Source: Folioceros fuciformis
Taxonomy: Eukaryota; Anthocerotophyta; Anthocerotopsida; Anthocerotales
NCBI GenBank assembly: GCA_049999805.1
Contig: JBNGIO010005636.1
Span: forward strand, 35,200-65,374
DNA length: 30,175 bases
Direction: 5' to 3'
A program made the translations under genes and the position numbers. The notes beneath the pieces were generated by a model, which worked only from the letters and a program-made list of their open reading frames with translations, did no database searches and was not told the origin of the DNA. Position 1 is the stretch's first letter, and each line of letters starts with the position of its first letter. This document shows, piece by piece, positions 18,668 to 28,900 of the stretch.

Positions 18668-21245
18668 ATGAAGCCATCCGTTTCACGGCCCACACACTAC
18701 CTTCTGATTGCCGCATGTTACTGCGTCTTCACCTGTTCAAGCCAAGTGCAACCAGGTGGGTAGCAATCCGAGTGCATCCCAGCACGCCCAGCACGCTGTG
18801 AGCTAACTCCTTTTGCCTTACGTTGCAGCAACAGGAACAGAAGCGGTGCTTTGCCCTGCTGGATGGCAGGCGGAGCCCGGTGTCGGCCGCTGCCTTTTGG
18901 TGGAGGCCGGGGCCAGCAGCACTTGGAGCGAAGCCGAGATGTCGTGCCGTGAGGAAGGAGGCGAGCTGGCGGCTCTGAGCTCGCTGCAGGAGCTGCTGTA
19001 TGTACAGACGGAGTGCGGCCCAAGCTGCTGGGTGGGTGGCCACCAGGTGGAAGACGGCAGGGGCGGACTGATATGGAGCTGGAGCGACTGCCAAGTTGGC
19101 TGGAACAGGTCGGGGCCTTTGGGAAATCCTGCATTGCCCAACACCACGTCTGCCGTGGATGGAAAATGCACCTTGGTTGCACAGGGAGTGGCCACTCTTG
19201 TGGCACAGAATTGCAGCTCGTTACACAGTTTTGTTTGTTCACAAAGAGGTGATGTTTTGATTTGGTCTGATCTGGTCTGGAGATGGTGGGTGCGAGCCTT
19301 CTCCGGCTTCTGATGTTGATGATGCTGTTGGGGAAATGCAGGAATAGGATGCGCAGGGAGATCCCAGCACAAAGAGTATATAATCATACTAATAGCTGTC
19401 AGCTGTTTCATTCTTGCCACCACTCTGGGAGTCCTCATCTGGCTCCTTGCTTTCAAGAGAAGCAGGAGAAGGAGGAAGGGTCGGAGGCATGGCAGCAGCC
19501 CTTCCTCCTCAGCCTTCATGTCACCACCATGGATCCTGTACACCTCCAGTGACCTGAGCTCAGCCACCGGCAGCTTCAGCGAGAGCAACCGGCTGGGGGA
19601 GGGCAGGGGGAGCACCTACAGAGGCGTGCTGCCGGATGGATCCGTGGTTGCCGTCAAGAGGCTCAGGAGGTCCAGCCTCCAGGGAAGGAGGGATTTTCTG
19701 GCTGAGATGATTAGTATCGCGCGGCTTCGCCATCCTAATTTGGTGGCGGTGAAGGGATGCTGCTTCGAGAACGGGGAGCGGTACATCGTGTACGAATTCG
19801 TGTCCAACGGGCCTCTGGACAAATGGCTCCACGGGCTTCCCAAGGGATCCAGGAGCCTGGACTGGGATCTGCGGATCCACATCGCCGCCACGGCCGCGCA
19901 GGGCATTTCGTAAGGCCATTGGAAACCCTAGCTTTGTGTGTGATTCTTGGCCTGGTTTGATTGACTTGGCCTTCCATTGCTCTGCTTGGAATTGCCTTGC
20001 GCTGTATGGCTTTGCATTGCTTTGCTCTGTAATACTTCGTATTGCGTTGTTTCGCTCTGTATGGCACTTCGTGGCCTGACTTGCGTGCTTTGTTGACTTC
20101 TCGTGCGTTCCTTGATTTGATTACGCAGCCGATTCTGTCTGCTTTGCTTGCGTGGTCTGTTTTGCCTGTTGTGATCGCTGTCTTAGCCTGCTGTGGACCT
20201 GTTTGCTATGCCTGCTCTTCTTCCGTTGATTGTTGTCAACATTCCGTTTGGTCTGCATGTTTTGATGTTGTTTGTTGTCAACCATGGATTTGGTCTGCAT
20301 GTTTTGATTCATCAGCGTGCTTTGGTTGCGTTCTCAGCCTACTCCGCTTTCCTTCCGTCCCCTCCTTAACTTGCTCTGTCGATCACAGTCGACAGAGCAA
20401 GTTTCTCCCGATTGATCGACTTGCTGCTGTGCGTGCCTCCTTAGGCCGCTTTGGATTGTTTAGTTGCTGTCCTTGTTTTGATTGATCGGCTTGCTTTGCT
20501 TCACTGGCGTGCTTTGGCTTGCTTACCCTAATTTGCTTTGTCTGCCTGAAGGTTATAGAAAAAAAGAGAGATGGAAGTTCCATCTACCCAAGGGGAACCT
20601 GTTTATGATTGAACCGCCTTCTTTTCCCTGCTTAACCTGCTCTGCTTGTCTTTGCTGCCGTGCGTGTGAGGTCGCTCCCTCACTCGCTCACTCACAGCGT
20701 GAGTCTTGCCTGCCAGGTTTTTGCACGACAAGGTGAAGCCCCACGTGGTGCACAGGGACATAAGGTCCAGCAACATCTTGCTTGACGACAAGTTCGAGGC
20801 GCGGGTACTGGGAGTGGGACTTGTGAAGATGATGCCGCGGGAGGCAGTGAGCGAGCAGCCTGTGGCCCGGAACTACGGCTACCGAGCACCCGAGTTTATG
20901 TACCGGAACGAGCTCACGGTGAAGAGCGATGTGTACAGCTTCGGGGTGCTGCTGCTGGAGCTGGTGAGTGGGAAGAAGCCTGAGGACGTGGGGACCAATG
21001 GGCAGAGCTTCCTGGAATGGGCTACCCCGCTGTTCCAGGCCAAGCGGCTGGCCGAGATACTAGACCCTGCCATAGTGACAGTGCCGGACGTGAGCAAGAT
21101 CCAGCTGGTCGTGGACCTCGTCAAGGCTTGCACACAGGCGGTGCCCGCCATGCGCCCCAGAATGTCTTACGTTTTGCACCAGCTGCAGGGCATCGATGTG
21201 TCTGACATATCGGACGCCAGCCAGCCGGAGAACATCGTCTTCTAA
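18668..21245 (+). CDS. C-type lectin receptor-like protein with pseudokinase domain
   Basis: This is a plasma-membrane receptor-like protein, apparently the orthologue of the plant C-type lectin RLK typified by Arabidopsis At1g52310. Exons: 18668-18755, 18829-19248, 19342-19909 and 20717-21245, giving 534 residues. Exon 1 is a signal peptide (YLLIAACYCVFTCSS). The C-type lectin domain runs about 33-169, with WSEAEMSCREEGGELAALSS, CWVGGH, IWSWSDC and CSSLHSFVC. It lacks the EPN/QPD and WND calcium-binding triplets. The transmembrane helix is about 182-207, followed by a basic stop-transfer run. In the kinase domain VAVK (Lys275) and HRDIRSSN (Asp373) are present, but DFG is replaced by GVG at 391-393. 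APEF, SDVYSFGVLLLELVSG and MRPRMSYVLHQLQ complete it. An alternative acceptor for exon 3 at 19357 also keeps frame. Intron 3 is unusually long (807 bases). Confidence 0.92.
19910..20716 (+). other. Long intron 3 of the lectin receptor gene, low-complexity T/G/C-rich
   Basis: 807 bases with donor TC|GTAAGG and acceptor CTGCCAG|GTT, eight to nine times the window's usual intron. It is built from drifting TTGC/CTGT-type words. It contains a 42-base direct repeat (units beginning TGTTGTCAAC at 20231 and 20273) and a perfect 15-base-arm hairpin at 20368-20403. No coding potential is seen. Confidence 0.8.
20368..20403. repeat. Perfect hairpin, 15-base arms and 6-base loop
   Basis: Arms AACTTGCTCTGTCGA (20368-20382) and TCGACAGAGCAAGTT (20389-20403) flank TCACAG. 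It lies inside intron 3 of the lectin receptor gene. Confidence 0.9.
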
Positions 21246-21702
21246 ACGTTAACGGCTTGCCTTGTTCCTTCTAGACGAAGGAAGTCCTTCACACGTCAGA
21301 GGCACTATAGTGCGTCCTCAGGGGAATGGGGACAAATTCAGACAGGTTGGTCACTCTAGCATCCAACTTCTGTTGTTTGTACATACAATAACTACTCGTC
21401 AGCAGACAAACCATGAGAGTACGAAACTTGTGATGTTGAGTTGGATTGTGCGAACTTGGTTTGCGTAGAAGGGAGACTCGTGCGTTAAAGGCGTTAAGAT
21501 AGACAAATTACGTAATTAACTTACTGCGACCTCCACATAACCGGTTGGTCACTCTAGCATCCAATTACATACAACATCCCCGCCTTTGATAGCAGATCTA
21601 CCTCGTCTGCAAACAAACGATGAAACTCACCACTTTTCTGAACAAAAATATGAATTGGGAAAGGCACTTCTCACGTTGTGCTGAGCCCCAGGCTTCTAGA
21701 CA
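21246..21702. other. Convergent intergenic region with a 22-base direct repeat
   Basis: This holds the 3' flanks of the lectin receptor gene and the Bfr1-like gene. A 22-base direct repeat beginning GGTTGGTCACTCTAGCATCC lies at 21345-21366 and 21543-21564. No gene is seen. Confidence 0.75.
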
Positions 21703-23646
21703 TTAAGCTGCATCTGCTGCGACGGCAGAGGGGTTTGCTTCTCCACCCTCCACTGCATCCAACTTGGCGTTATCGAGCTCCACGGCAGCCACAGCAGCAG
21801 GTTCTTGCTTCAAGACGTTACCAACCTCCACGATGCCAAGGTCATCTTCAGCCACCTCCACGATGCCCAGCTCCGGTTCTGTGATGCTCAGTTCCGGCTC
21901 GGAGATGCTCAGTCCCAGATCTGTCACCTCGACGATGCCCAGCTCGGGCTCTACGATGCCATCGTTCTGTTTCTTTTCAACATCCTGAGTAGTGGTGTCA
22001 ACACTTCCTTGTGGACCCTCCAGACCTTTACCATACTTGGCTGGGCCCTTGCCGTTTCCCACCCTCTCAGGACACAGTGGTGGAAACTCCAAAACGGTAC
22101 TGCTAATATCATCGGCGTCTGGCACCTCCAAAATGCCAAGTTCCTCTCCTGCCACGCTGTCAATGTGACCATTGCCGTTTTCATCCTCCGCTGTATCTCC
22201 CCCATCCTCACTTCCACCAAAACCATTTACAGCTGTTCCGTTAACTGCATCCGAAACCCTAGTCTTCTGAAGGCCAGCATCTCCGAGAAGTGCCTTTTTC
22301 TCTCTGGCCTCCCTTGCCTCCACTTGGAGGGCCAAAAACTTATCCTTGGCCGCCTTCACGTCCTCTAGGCTCTTGGTAACATCTCCGATAGTCGAAGGAG
22401 GTGACAACTTAATTTTGGCAAACGAGGATAAGGCATCTACCGAGAGTGTGATCCTCTCCTTGTCCTTGTTCCTGAGAGGGGCTGGCGCTCTTGTCTTCTT
22501 CCCCTTCCCTTTGCCTCCTCCACAGCCTGCGAACCATCCATCTAGGTCGCCATCGCTCTTCTTAGAGGACACCACCATCCCTTTAGGCGCAGCAAACTCA
22601 GCTTGAACGGCCGCCGACGTCACCTGACTCTCCCCTGCCGGAGTAACATACTTACACAAGTACGAAGAAAGCTGATCGCAGAGAATGAGCTCGTCTGTGA
22701 AGGGCTCCACAAAGTTTTCGAGCTCCTTCTGCTTCCTGAAGGCCTCCCTTTCCTTCCTTTCAGCCTCACGCTTTTCATAATTCCTCTTCCTGTCAGCGAA
22801 CTGTTGGTCCTTGAACTCCCTCTCCCGCTGCCAGTACTCATCCTCTTTTAGCCTGTGCTCATGCCTGAGCACCCTTATTTCGTCCGCAAGGATTCTCGTT
22901 TTGTCGTAGGCACTCTTTTTCTCTTCGTGCAAGAGAGGAAGTTCAGAACCCTCGGCACTTTCCTTCTGCTTGATTTCCGTCATGACCTTCTTCTGAAGCT
23001 CCTGCTTCTCCTTCACGTCGTTCAGCAACTCGTTGATTGACTTCATCTTTTCGAGAAAGACTGATCTAGAGCCTTCGTCCTCCGCTATATGCTCCAGCAG
23101 CTCATTGTACTGGTTGATGGATTCCCTTGACTTAGTCAACTCCTTGATCTGCTGAATGACCTTCTTCTCTTCGGAGAGGGTCAAGGAGGTGTGAGACATC
23201 TTGTACTCCAGCCTCTTAACCTCCTCATCTACCTGGTCCAACTTCACAAACTGCAGCTTGTCCCGCATGGCTCTCGCTTCTCCCCTCATCTGCTCCCTCG
23301 CCTTGTCAGCCAAGTCCAATTCATCCCGAATAGCTTTCTTCTGCTCCACCAGAGTCCGGAACTCGGTGTTCAATTCGGTCTGGCGACTACGAGCTTCCCC
23401 AACCTTCTGGCTGATTGCATGCCTGTTCTCATGTTTGCTCTGCAAGGCTTTGTTGATCTCAGCAATCCTCCCTTGCAGCGCCACTATTGCCGCCTTCTTC
23501 TTCTCCACTTCCTGCTCCAGCGCCGCTTTGTCAGGACGTTCGAGCCTCTTCACTCGCCCCGTCCCGCTCTTCACCCCCTTCCCCACAGGCACCGAATCCG
23601 TCGCCTCCGCGGCCACTGCCACCGGCACTTCCCTTAGTCCCACCAT
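21703..23646 (-). CDS. Bfr1-like coiled-coil protein (intronless)
   Basis: A single open frame of 647 residues begins at the ATG at 23646; the frame opens slightly earlier but only with GTG. After a short Val/Ala leader comes KRLERPDKAALEQEVEKKK, the Arg-Pro-Asp entry motif of nuclear-segregation protein Bfr1. About 280 residues of highly charged coiled coil follow, including SLTLSEEKKVIQQIKELTKS and a KRNYEKREAERKEREAFRKQ stretch. The DELILCDQLSSYL helix ends the fold, as in Bfr1. Fungal Bfr1 associates with mRNPs and polysomes at the ER; extending that role to this protein is inference. The C-terminal third has a Gly/Lys patch (WFAGCGGGKGKGKK), the block APLRNKDKERITLS, and an acidic tail with repeated ELGIVEV-type units. 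Plant proton-pump interactors are a related coiled-coil alternative. A partial paralogue lies at the right edge, in the same orientation. Confidence 0.72.
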   Translation of the reverse strand: MVGLREVPVAVAAEATDSVPVGKGVKSGTGRVKRLERPDKAALEQEVEKKKAAIVALQGRIAEINKALQSKHENRHAISQKVGEARSRQTELNTEFRTLVEQKKAIRDELDLADKAREQMRGEARAMRDKLQFVKLDQVDEEVKRLEYKMSHTSLTLSEEKKVIQQIKELTKSRESINQYNELLEHIAEDEGSRSVFLEKMKSINELLNDVKEKQELQKKVMTEIKQKESAEGSELPLLHEEKKSAYDKTRILADEIRVLRHEHRLKEDEYWQREREFKDQQFADRKRNYEKREAERKEREAFRKQKELENFVEPFTDELILCDQLSSYLCKYVTPAGESQVTSAAVQAEFAAPKGMVVSSKKSDGDLDGWFAGCGGGKGKGKKTRAPAPLRNKDKERITLSVDALSSFAKIKLSPPSTIGDVTKSLEDVKAAKDKFLALQVEAREAREKKALLGDAGLQKTRVSDAVNGTAVNGFGGSEDGGDTAEDENGNGHIDSVAGEELGILEVPDADDISSTVLEFPPLCPERVGNGKGPAKYGKGLEGPQGSVDTTTQDVEKKQNDGIVEPELGIVEVTDLGLSISEPELSITEPELGIVEVAEDDLGIVEVGNVLKQEPAAVAAVELDNAKLDAVEGGEANPSAVAADAA

Positions 23647-25614
23647 GTTGTCCACGGATGCTGTACCTCACACAATCTCAGATCTGACAATCCTGCACCT
23701 CCTGCTCCCAATCCCGCAGCTTCTCCTACCAGAAAACACAAGCTTGGAAGCTCCTGCAACCTGTAACATAACCTAGCGCCAGTGCATGCGAGTTGGAAAG
23801 ATGCAAGTCCTCACGGAACGGAATTCCGCACCTCTGACTCCGATCTCCTTCGGCTGCTCCCCCCGCAGCTCAGAGAAGGCTCTGACAAGGGCTCCGGACC
23901 CCGGAGCTGCTTTTCGAGCCCTCGCAACCGATGGTGGCACAATCCACCGCACCAGGCCTCACTCTGAGCAGAGAGGAGCAGAGGGCGAGTGCATGGATGC
24001 GATGTGAAAGACCCCCAGCAGTTTCTAATTCTGTACCTACGGCTGACAAAACGTAAGATCTTTACAGTGACTATAGTAGAATTTAGAAACACAGCTCCCC
24101 TCCACTAACTTTTCACGATATTTAACTAACAAAGCCTATCACCCCAAGTCTCTCTCTTCTTCCCACGTCTCTATTTATTGAGACAAGGAAGCCAAGTTTC
24201 TCGGAAGAATAAGTCGCTTAGTTCAGTTAGGCTGGAGGTGCTAATTCCAGTAATGTTGGTACTTATATCTAACCGAACAACTAATGTATACATATATAGA
24301 TGTATATAAGTTCTCAATTAAATTTCTTGTCTTTAATTATATTTTTTTATACACAATCATTCATACACTTACATGTAATCGAAATCAAGCTTACCATTTT
24401 CGAAATTATATCAAACCTAAGGCTATATATGTAAGGCCCTATAGACCAAACAACACCAAGTAAGTTAAGCTTTGCTAACGAGCTATTCCTCTCCTTCTTT
24501 AGTTGTTATATCACTCAAGTACTTCACGAATGAGGGATCCTTCTTTAGTTGTTATGTCACTCATTACTTGGACGATTGACTAGACTATAGTCATCTAACA
24601 AGTACTGGGCTGTAACTTAGACTAAGAGAAATACCCTAGGCATGCTATAGGCATAAGATTCATACCATGTTATTATGGATTCAGTGAGTGGGTCATTCGA
24701 ATTGCAAAAGCTTGTGCACATGATCTTATGTGTGATAGTGGCATAAAAGGTTCTTTCGTGCTTCACATGCATACTCATTGTTGAATTGCTCGCACATAAT
24801 TGTTGAGGTTGTTTCTGCAGTCCAGTATAAAGCCTACTATTCCAATAAATAGCAAGACTACCTTCTTTGCATTGGTCTTATGTTATTAGTCTACATTAGA
24901 GATGGGTTCCTTCCATTGATATCTCAAACTTGAGGTATGAAGGGTGCAAAAGAAGGGTGCAAAAGAAGCCAACTGGTTTCACATGAGGACCACAAGCATA
25001 AGACCCTTGCATGAAAGGTAGTTAGAGAACACCATCTATTGGGATAGTAGTACTATGCTTGACTGCAGGAAGTGCCTCATCATCTATGTGGGACGCAATT
25101 CAACAATATGTATCCTTGTGATGCAAGTAAGTGCCTTACATGGGATGGATTTCAAAAGTGTATATCCATCATGCAATGCAATGCAATGGAATCCACCACT
25201 AGTGTTAATGCAAAGTGTGGTTGGCTTAGGAGATCGTGGCTCAAAACTGGCCAACCAACACAAGATTACATAGTGTCACTAACTCTAGTGGTTGGTAGAG
25301 CCTTACCATCATATTTTAGGTTCAGTCACTAGGGCTTCAAAAGTTAGTCTCTAGTGTCCCTACCATGATTTATTTCCTTGTTAGGGTAGATAGGTTTTCG
25401 GGTTTTCCATCTTTTTCTTCTATAATAAATATCTTTTTTTTCCTCAACCTTGAAAGTTGGGCGGCTAAGGGTCCTGCGTAATGGACCAAGACCTACAAAT
25501 ATACCTCCATCCAAGCACAAAAGAAGCAAGGTATGCTAGAGAAGAGATTGAACCTACAGAAATATTAGTATCAACGTTACCCACCTCAAACCCGACACTA
25601 GAGGGCCTACTGGT
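23647..25614. other. Gene-poor tract: Bfr1-like promoter, then AT-rich DNA
   Basis: To about 24010 this is the GC-rich 5' flank of the Bfr1-like gene. From there to 25614 the sequence is AT-rich with no supportable gene. It contains a 46-base-spaced direct repeat (CCTTCTTTAGTTGTTAT at about 24493 and 24539) and short GGGTGCAAAAGAA duplications near 24940-24967. The composition suggests old transposon-derived DNA, but no domain is visible. Confidence 0.45.
25606..25614. repeat. Left copy of probable 9-base target-site duplication
   Basis: CCTACTGGT directly borders the left terminal repeat. The sequence just outside the right terminal repeat (28901-28909) is CCTGCTGGT, eight of nine bases identical. 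Nine bases is the usual Mutator duplication length. Confidence 0.6.
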
Positions 25615-25765
25615 TGCTAAGCCTAAATATTTGTTCGCCAAGATATGGGCTCGCGAACCGACATGCCATGCCATGAGCATGGCCTTCCTCTCCCCTACTC
25701 CTCTCTCTCTTATCTGTGCCAACCCGCGACCAAGCTACCAGGAGCAACAGGAAACTAATTCAAGT
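25615..25765 (+). repeat. Left terminal inverted repeat of the MULE
   Basis: About 150 bases complementary to 28750-28900, perfect from 25653 to 25696 around CATGCCATGCCATGAGCATG. It is GC-richer than the element interior. The perfect core, against a decayed interior, suggests constraint or recent homogenisation of the ends. Confidence 0.85.
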
Positions 25766-25935
25766 TCCCGTCACCCTGATTGTCATGCCAATTCTCGCGG
25801 AGATACTACTCGCCCTTCGTTCGTTTCAGTTGAGAACGAGAGCGGAGAGAGCGCTCCGCTCAAAGCATGGCACACAGTAAGAGTTGAAAGACCGAAGGCT
25901 GGGGAGGATGCACGTATATTGATCGTGCTCCAGCG

Positions 25936-28490
25936 ATGGATGAGGATGCAGTGCATTGTCCTTTTGCAGTTCAAAGGCCTGGTGGAAGGAAATTTTCTTT
26001 CAATGACTTGGTATGGCAACAATCCTCATACAAGCATCCATCTTGTCTTGGCCAAGACAAACAACGACAGCTAGCTTACATCCCTTGGACCAGAGTGCAG
26101 GATTTCATAGAGGGCATGAACTCATTGCCACATGCCCCTACAAATTATTACAAGGCATCTCGTAGAGGGCCGGCCAGCAATACTTCAGTAGTAAGTTGTC
26201 TAAAGCTAGATGCAGCCATTGTTACAACAGGGTATGTATGGACCCTAAGGATTCAATTCGTTTACTTTCTACTGGTTGGTATCATTGAAAGATTTCATCT
26301 TCAGTGTTTTGCTTCCAGTTATTGGTGTGGATATGGGCCACAGGACCTGCAGAGTGTTCCCATGCCTCCACCACCTGTACTTATTATTGTGGAGGGTGAG
26401 AAGAAGAAGCGGTCTCGGATTGCTAACGGTGAAAGCATCAAACACGGTTGTCAAGCTTCGTTTGCCATTGCACAGTTATGAAGATGGCCAGTAATTGCTC
26501 AAATAACATTATACGAAACTATGCATGTGGATGTTTCTGGAAGAGTCTGTTATGGCCCAGAGTACGTAGACATGCCAAGAGATGTCAGGGCTCCTCACTT
26601 AGCCCCTCACTTGAGTGCTGATAAGAAGGCATGGGTAAAACATGGTTTACTATGTAATGTTTCTGTGTTAGAGATTCTTAGACGACACCAAGAGCAAGTG
26701 CGGGCGAAATGTTATGGGCTTTCAACAAGCTTGGAGCATGAGTCACAGTATGTGCTGATTAGAGATGATTTCTTGACACGTGCAAACATTGACAATCTTG
26801 CTGTCGACTTGCTAGGTATAGTGTGAAAATATCATCAGGATGACAATATTAGTGTGGGTATATGGACGCGGCTCAATGCTGCATTTGTGTTTCACAAGTC
26901 CACTGCTGATCAGTCGTTTTGTTTGGGGATTCAGACCCCGTTCATGCTTTAGACCTGTTTTACACATGGTAGGAATAATGTGCTCGGGATTGACTCCACG
27001 TTTGGTGTAAACCAGTACAAGTACTAGCTCTTCACAATTATGGCTTTCGACCTTCACATCAATGGTATTCCAATAGCGTGGGTTTTGGCAAAGGACGATA
27101 CAAGTGACACCATAGCCAGGTGGTTGACTTCTTTTCATGAGGTTTTGTTAAGTAAGGATGCAACTTGGTTGCCCTCCGCAATATTGGTTGATGATTGTGC
27201 AGCTAAGATTGCTGCAATTTGAAAGGTTTACAATTACAATTACGTTCTACTTTGCCTCTGGCATGTGCGTTGTGCTTGGCTCCGTAATCTTATTAAAAAA
27301 GTCCAAAACAGGGTAGATAAGAAAGCCATATGGCAGAAATTAGGTGATTTGATGGACATCAAGGGCTCCAGCACATCAATTCGAGATACAATTCGGGAGA
27401 GTGAGCAGTTGCTATTTTCCTTTTATGCTAAGTGGGAGAAACGACAACCCGTGTTTGTGGGCTATTTCAGAACAACATGGGGTGCACAACTAGGTTAGTC
27501 CATATCTTCACCCTCGTATTCTCCCTTTTCAAGCTTGTGCACATACACATCTTCACAAGGCCTGTTTTGATTGTAGACATGTTCATAAAAAATGCCCGCA
27601 TGCTTCTGCATGCAGGGCAAGATTGTGCCTCTGCTATAGAGGCATGGCATCAATTTTTTAAGCAGAAACTTAATCTTACGAGGGCATCTCTTGCTGGTAG
27701 ATGAGTAGACTAGCTTTTACATCAATTGTGCTTCGTAATTGCGTCCCATTATTGGTATGTGAACCATTGCAAAGAAGAAGGGTATGTGGTTAACACAACC
27801 GAGGAGAAACTGGTGCACACTGCAATAGATTGGGCAACTCTGATTGAGGATGATAATGTTACTTTGCCTTCCCTACCTTGTACCATAGCTTTATGTAGGA
27901 GTTCAACAGATGCCCATGTGACATATACAATTGAGAATGCAGATTCCATGTGGGCTACATGTGAGTGTGTTCAAGGGAGGAAAGGCTTTATTTGTAAACA
28001 CATCATGGAAGTGCAGGATATGCTTGGAGTGCTCTCATACACACTCCAGATGAAACGTCAGTATATAGCAACAAATGGTCTGGTAATTCAGGAGCCTATA
28101 ACAACTCTTGCTTTATGTGATAATAGAAAACAGTTGATGGAAAGCATTTCGTGCAACCTGCAACCCGCTGTGGAGGGTGTTTTATGTAACGAAAGCGGAA
28201 CATAAGATTAGATTCACTTCCTGGAACAAGGTTGTAATGCTATTGTGAATTTGATGCACAAGAATAAGGAAGTCATGGGGGATGCAGCACTTTTGGTGAC
28301 ATGTACACTCATGGTTGTCCAGCGCTTGATTGCATATGAGCAGGAAATGCCTGCAACACGGCAGCCTCTTCAAGCATTCACCACCAACGAGGGAGACAAC
28401 AACATCGTTAGGACTAAGCCATTCTTCTCACTAAGAAAGAAAAAGAAGAAGAGAGTGACTTGGAAGTTATTAGCAAACAAAGAAAACTAG
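25936..28490 (+). pseudogene. MULE transposase (FAR1/MURA type), inactivated by nine stop codons
   Basis: One frame runs 25936-27493. An intron (27494-27576, CTAG|GTTAGT to TTGTAG|AC) follows, then 27577-28490: 824 codons in all, with no frameshift. In order: a Cys/His DNA-binding module ending HGCQASFAIAQL, then HVDVSGRVCYGPE. Next is the DDE core, with GIDSTFGVNQ (first Asp), GIPIAWVLA, ILVDDCAAKIAAI (second Asp) and LCLWHVRCAWL. It ends with a SWIM finger CECVQGRKGFICKH and a basic tail. In-frame stops: TGA at 26479, 26824, 27220 and 27702; TAG at 26950, 27025, 27711 and 28209; TAA at 28203. The final stop is TAG 28488. The start ATG is tentative, since the N terminus is poorly conserved. 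Confidence 0.85.
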
Positions 28491-28548
28491 CGTAAGTATA
28501 GGTGCGATGTAGGTGCCGGTAATGTCTCCCTTCACATGTTTTGACAAT

Positions 28549-28625
28549 GCTGCAATTAATCAAAAACTCAATCTTGACCAATGCTAAAATTAATCAAAAA
28601 CTCAGTCTTGACCAATGCTGCAATA
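28549..28625. repeat. 34-base tandem repeat (2.3 copies) inside the MULE
   Basis: Units beginning at 28549, 28583 and 28617 share ATTAATCAAAAACTCA and TCTTGACCAATGCT. They lie between the transposase stop and the right terminal repeat. Subterminal repeats of this sort can be transposase-binding sites. Confidence 0.85.
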
Positions 28626-28749
28626 AGAGTGATCGTCCTCTCCGCTCGTCTTGATCATCCTCCTCCGCGCTTGCCTCATAGCGTTGCGCATGCCTGAACG
28701 TTGTGCGTGCCGACGAGTTCGACTTTATATCGTGCCAGAGTATTGCCGC

Positions 28750-28900
28750 GGTATTGAATCAGTTCCCCTCGCCCCCGGTGGCCCAGTCGCGGGTTGGCAC
28801 GCATACCAGAGAGAGGGGCAGGGGAGAGGAAGGCCATGCTCATGGCATGGCATGTCGGTTCGCCAGGTCGTACCCTGTCGAACGATCTTTAGGCCTAGCC
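28750..28900 (-). repeat. Right terminal inverted repeat of the MULE
   Basis: Complement of 25615-25765, with the 44-base perfect core at 28820-28863. The outer end is AGGCCTAGCC at 28891-28900. Confidence 0.85.

Larger units (their letters stand above)
25615..28900 (+). mobile_element. Mutator-like element (MULE), full length but inactive
   Basis: The element is about 3.3 kb, bounded by inverted termini and a near-perfect 9-base direct duplication outside them. The left terminus reads TGCTAAGCCTAAA inward, and the complement of the right reads GGCTAGGCCTAAA. The termini stay alignable for roughly 150 bases and contain a 44-base perfectly complementary core (25653-25696 with 28820-28863). 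The interior carries a transposase remnant with a zinc-finger N terminus, DDE-type core and SWIM zinc finger. It lies between the Bfr1-like gene and its partial copy, in AT-rich DNA. Confidence 0.85.

Noticed and set aside
18818-19615. 265-codon minus-strand frame across the lectin domain
   Set aside because: It is the shadow of GC-rich lectin exon 2 and part of intron 2. It shows no domain of its own.
23201-23776. 191-codon plus-strand frame opposite the Bfr1-like gene
   Set aside because: It is antisense to the conserved coiled-coil coding sequence. Its Leu/Ser-rich content is what reversed Lys/Glu codons give.
24060-25600. Additional coding genes in the AT-rich tract
   Set aside because: Only short frames without motifs or consistent splice phases were found.
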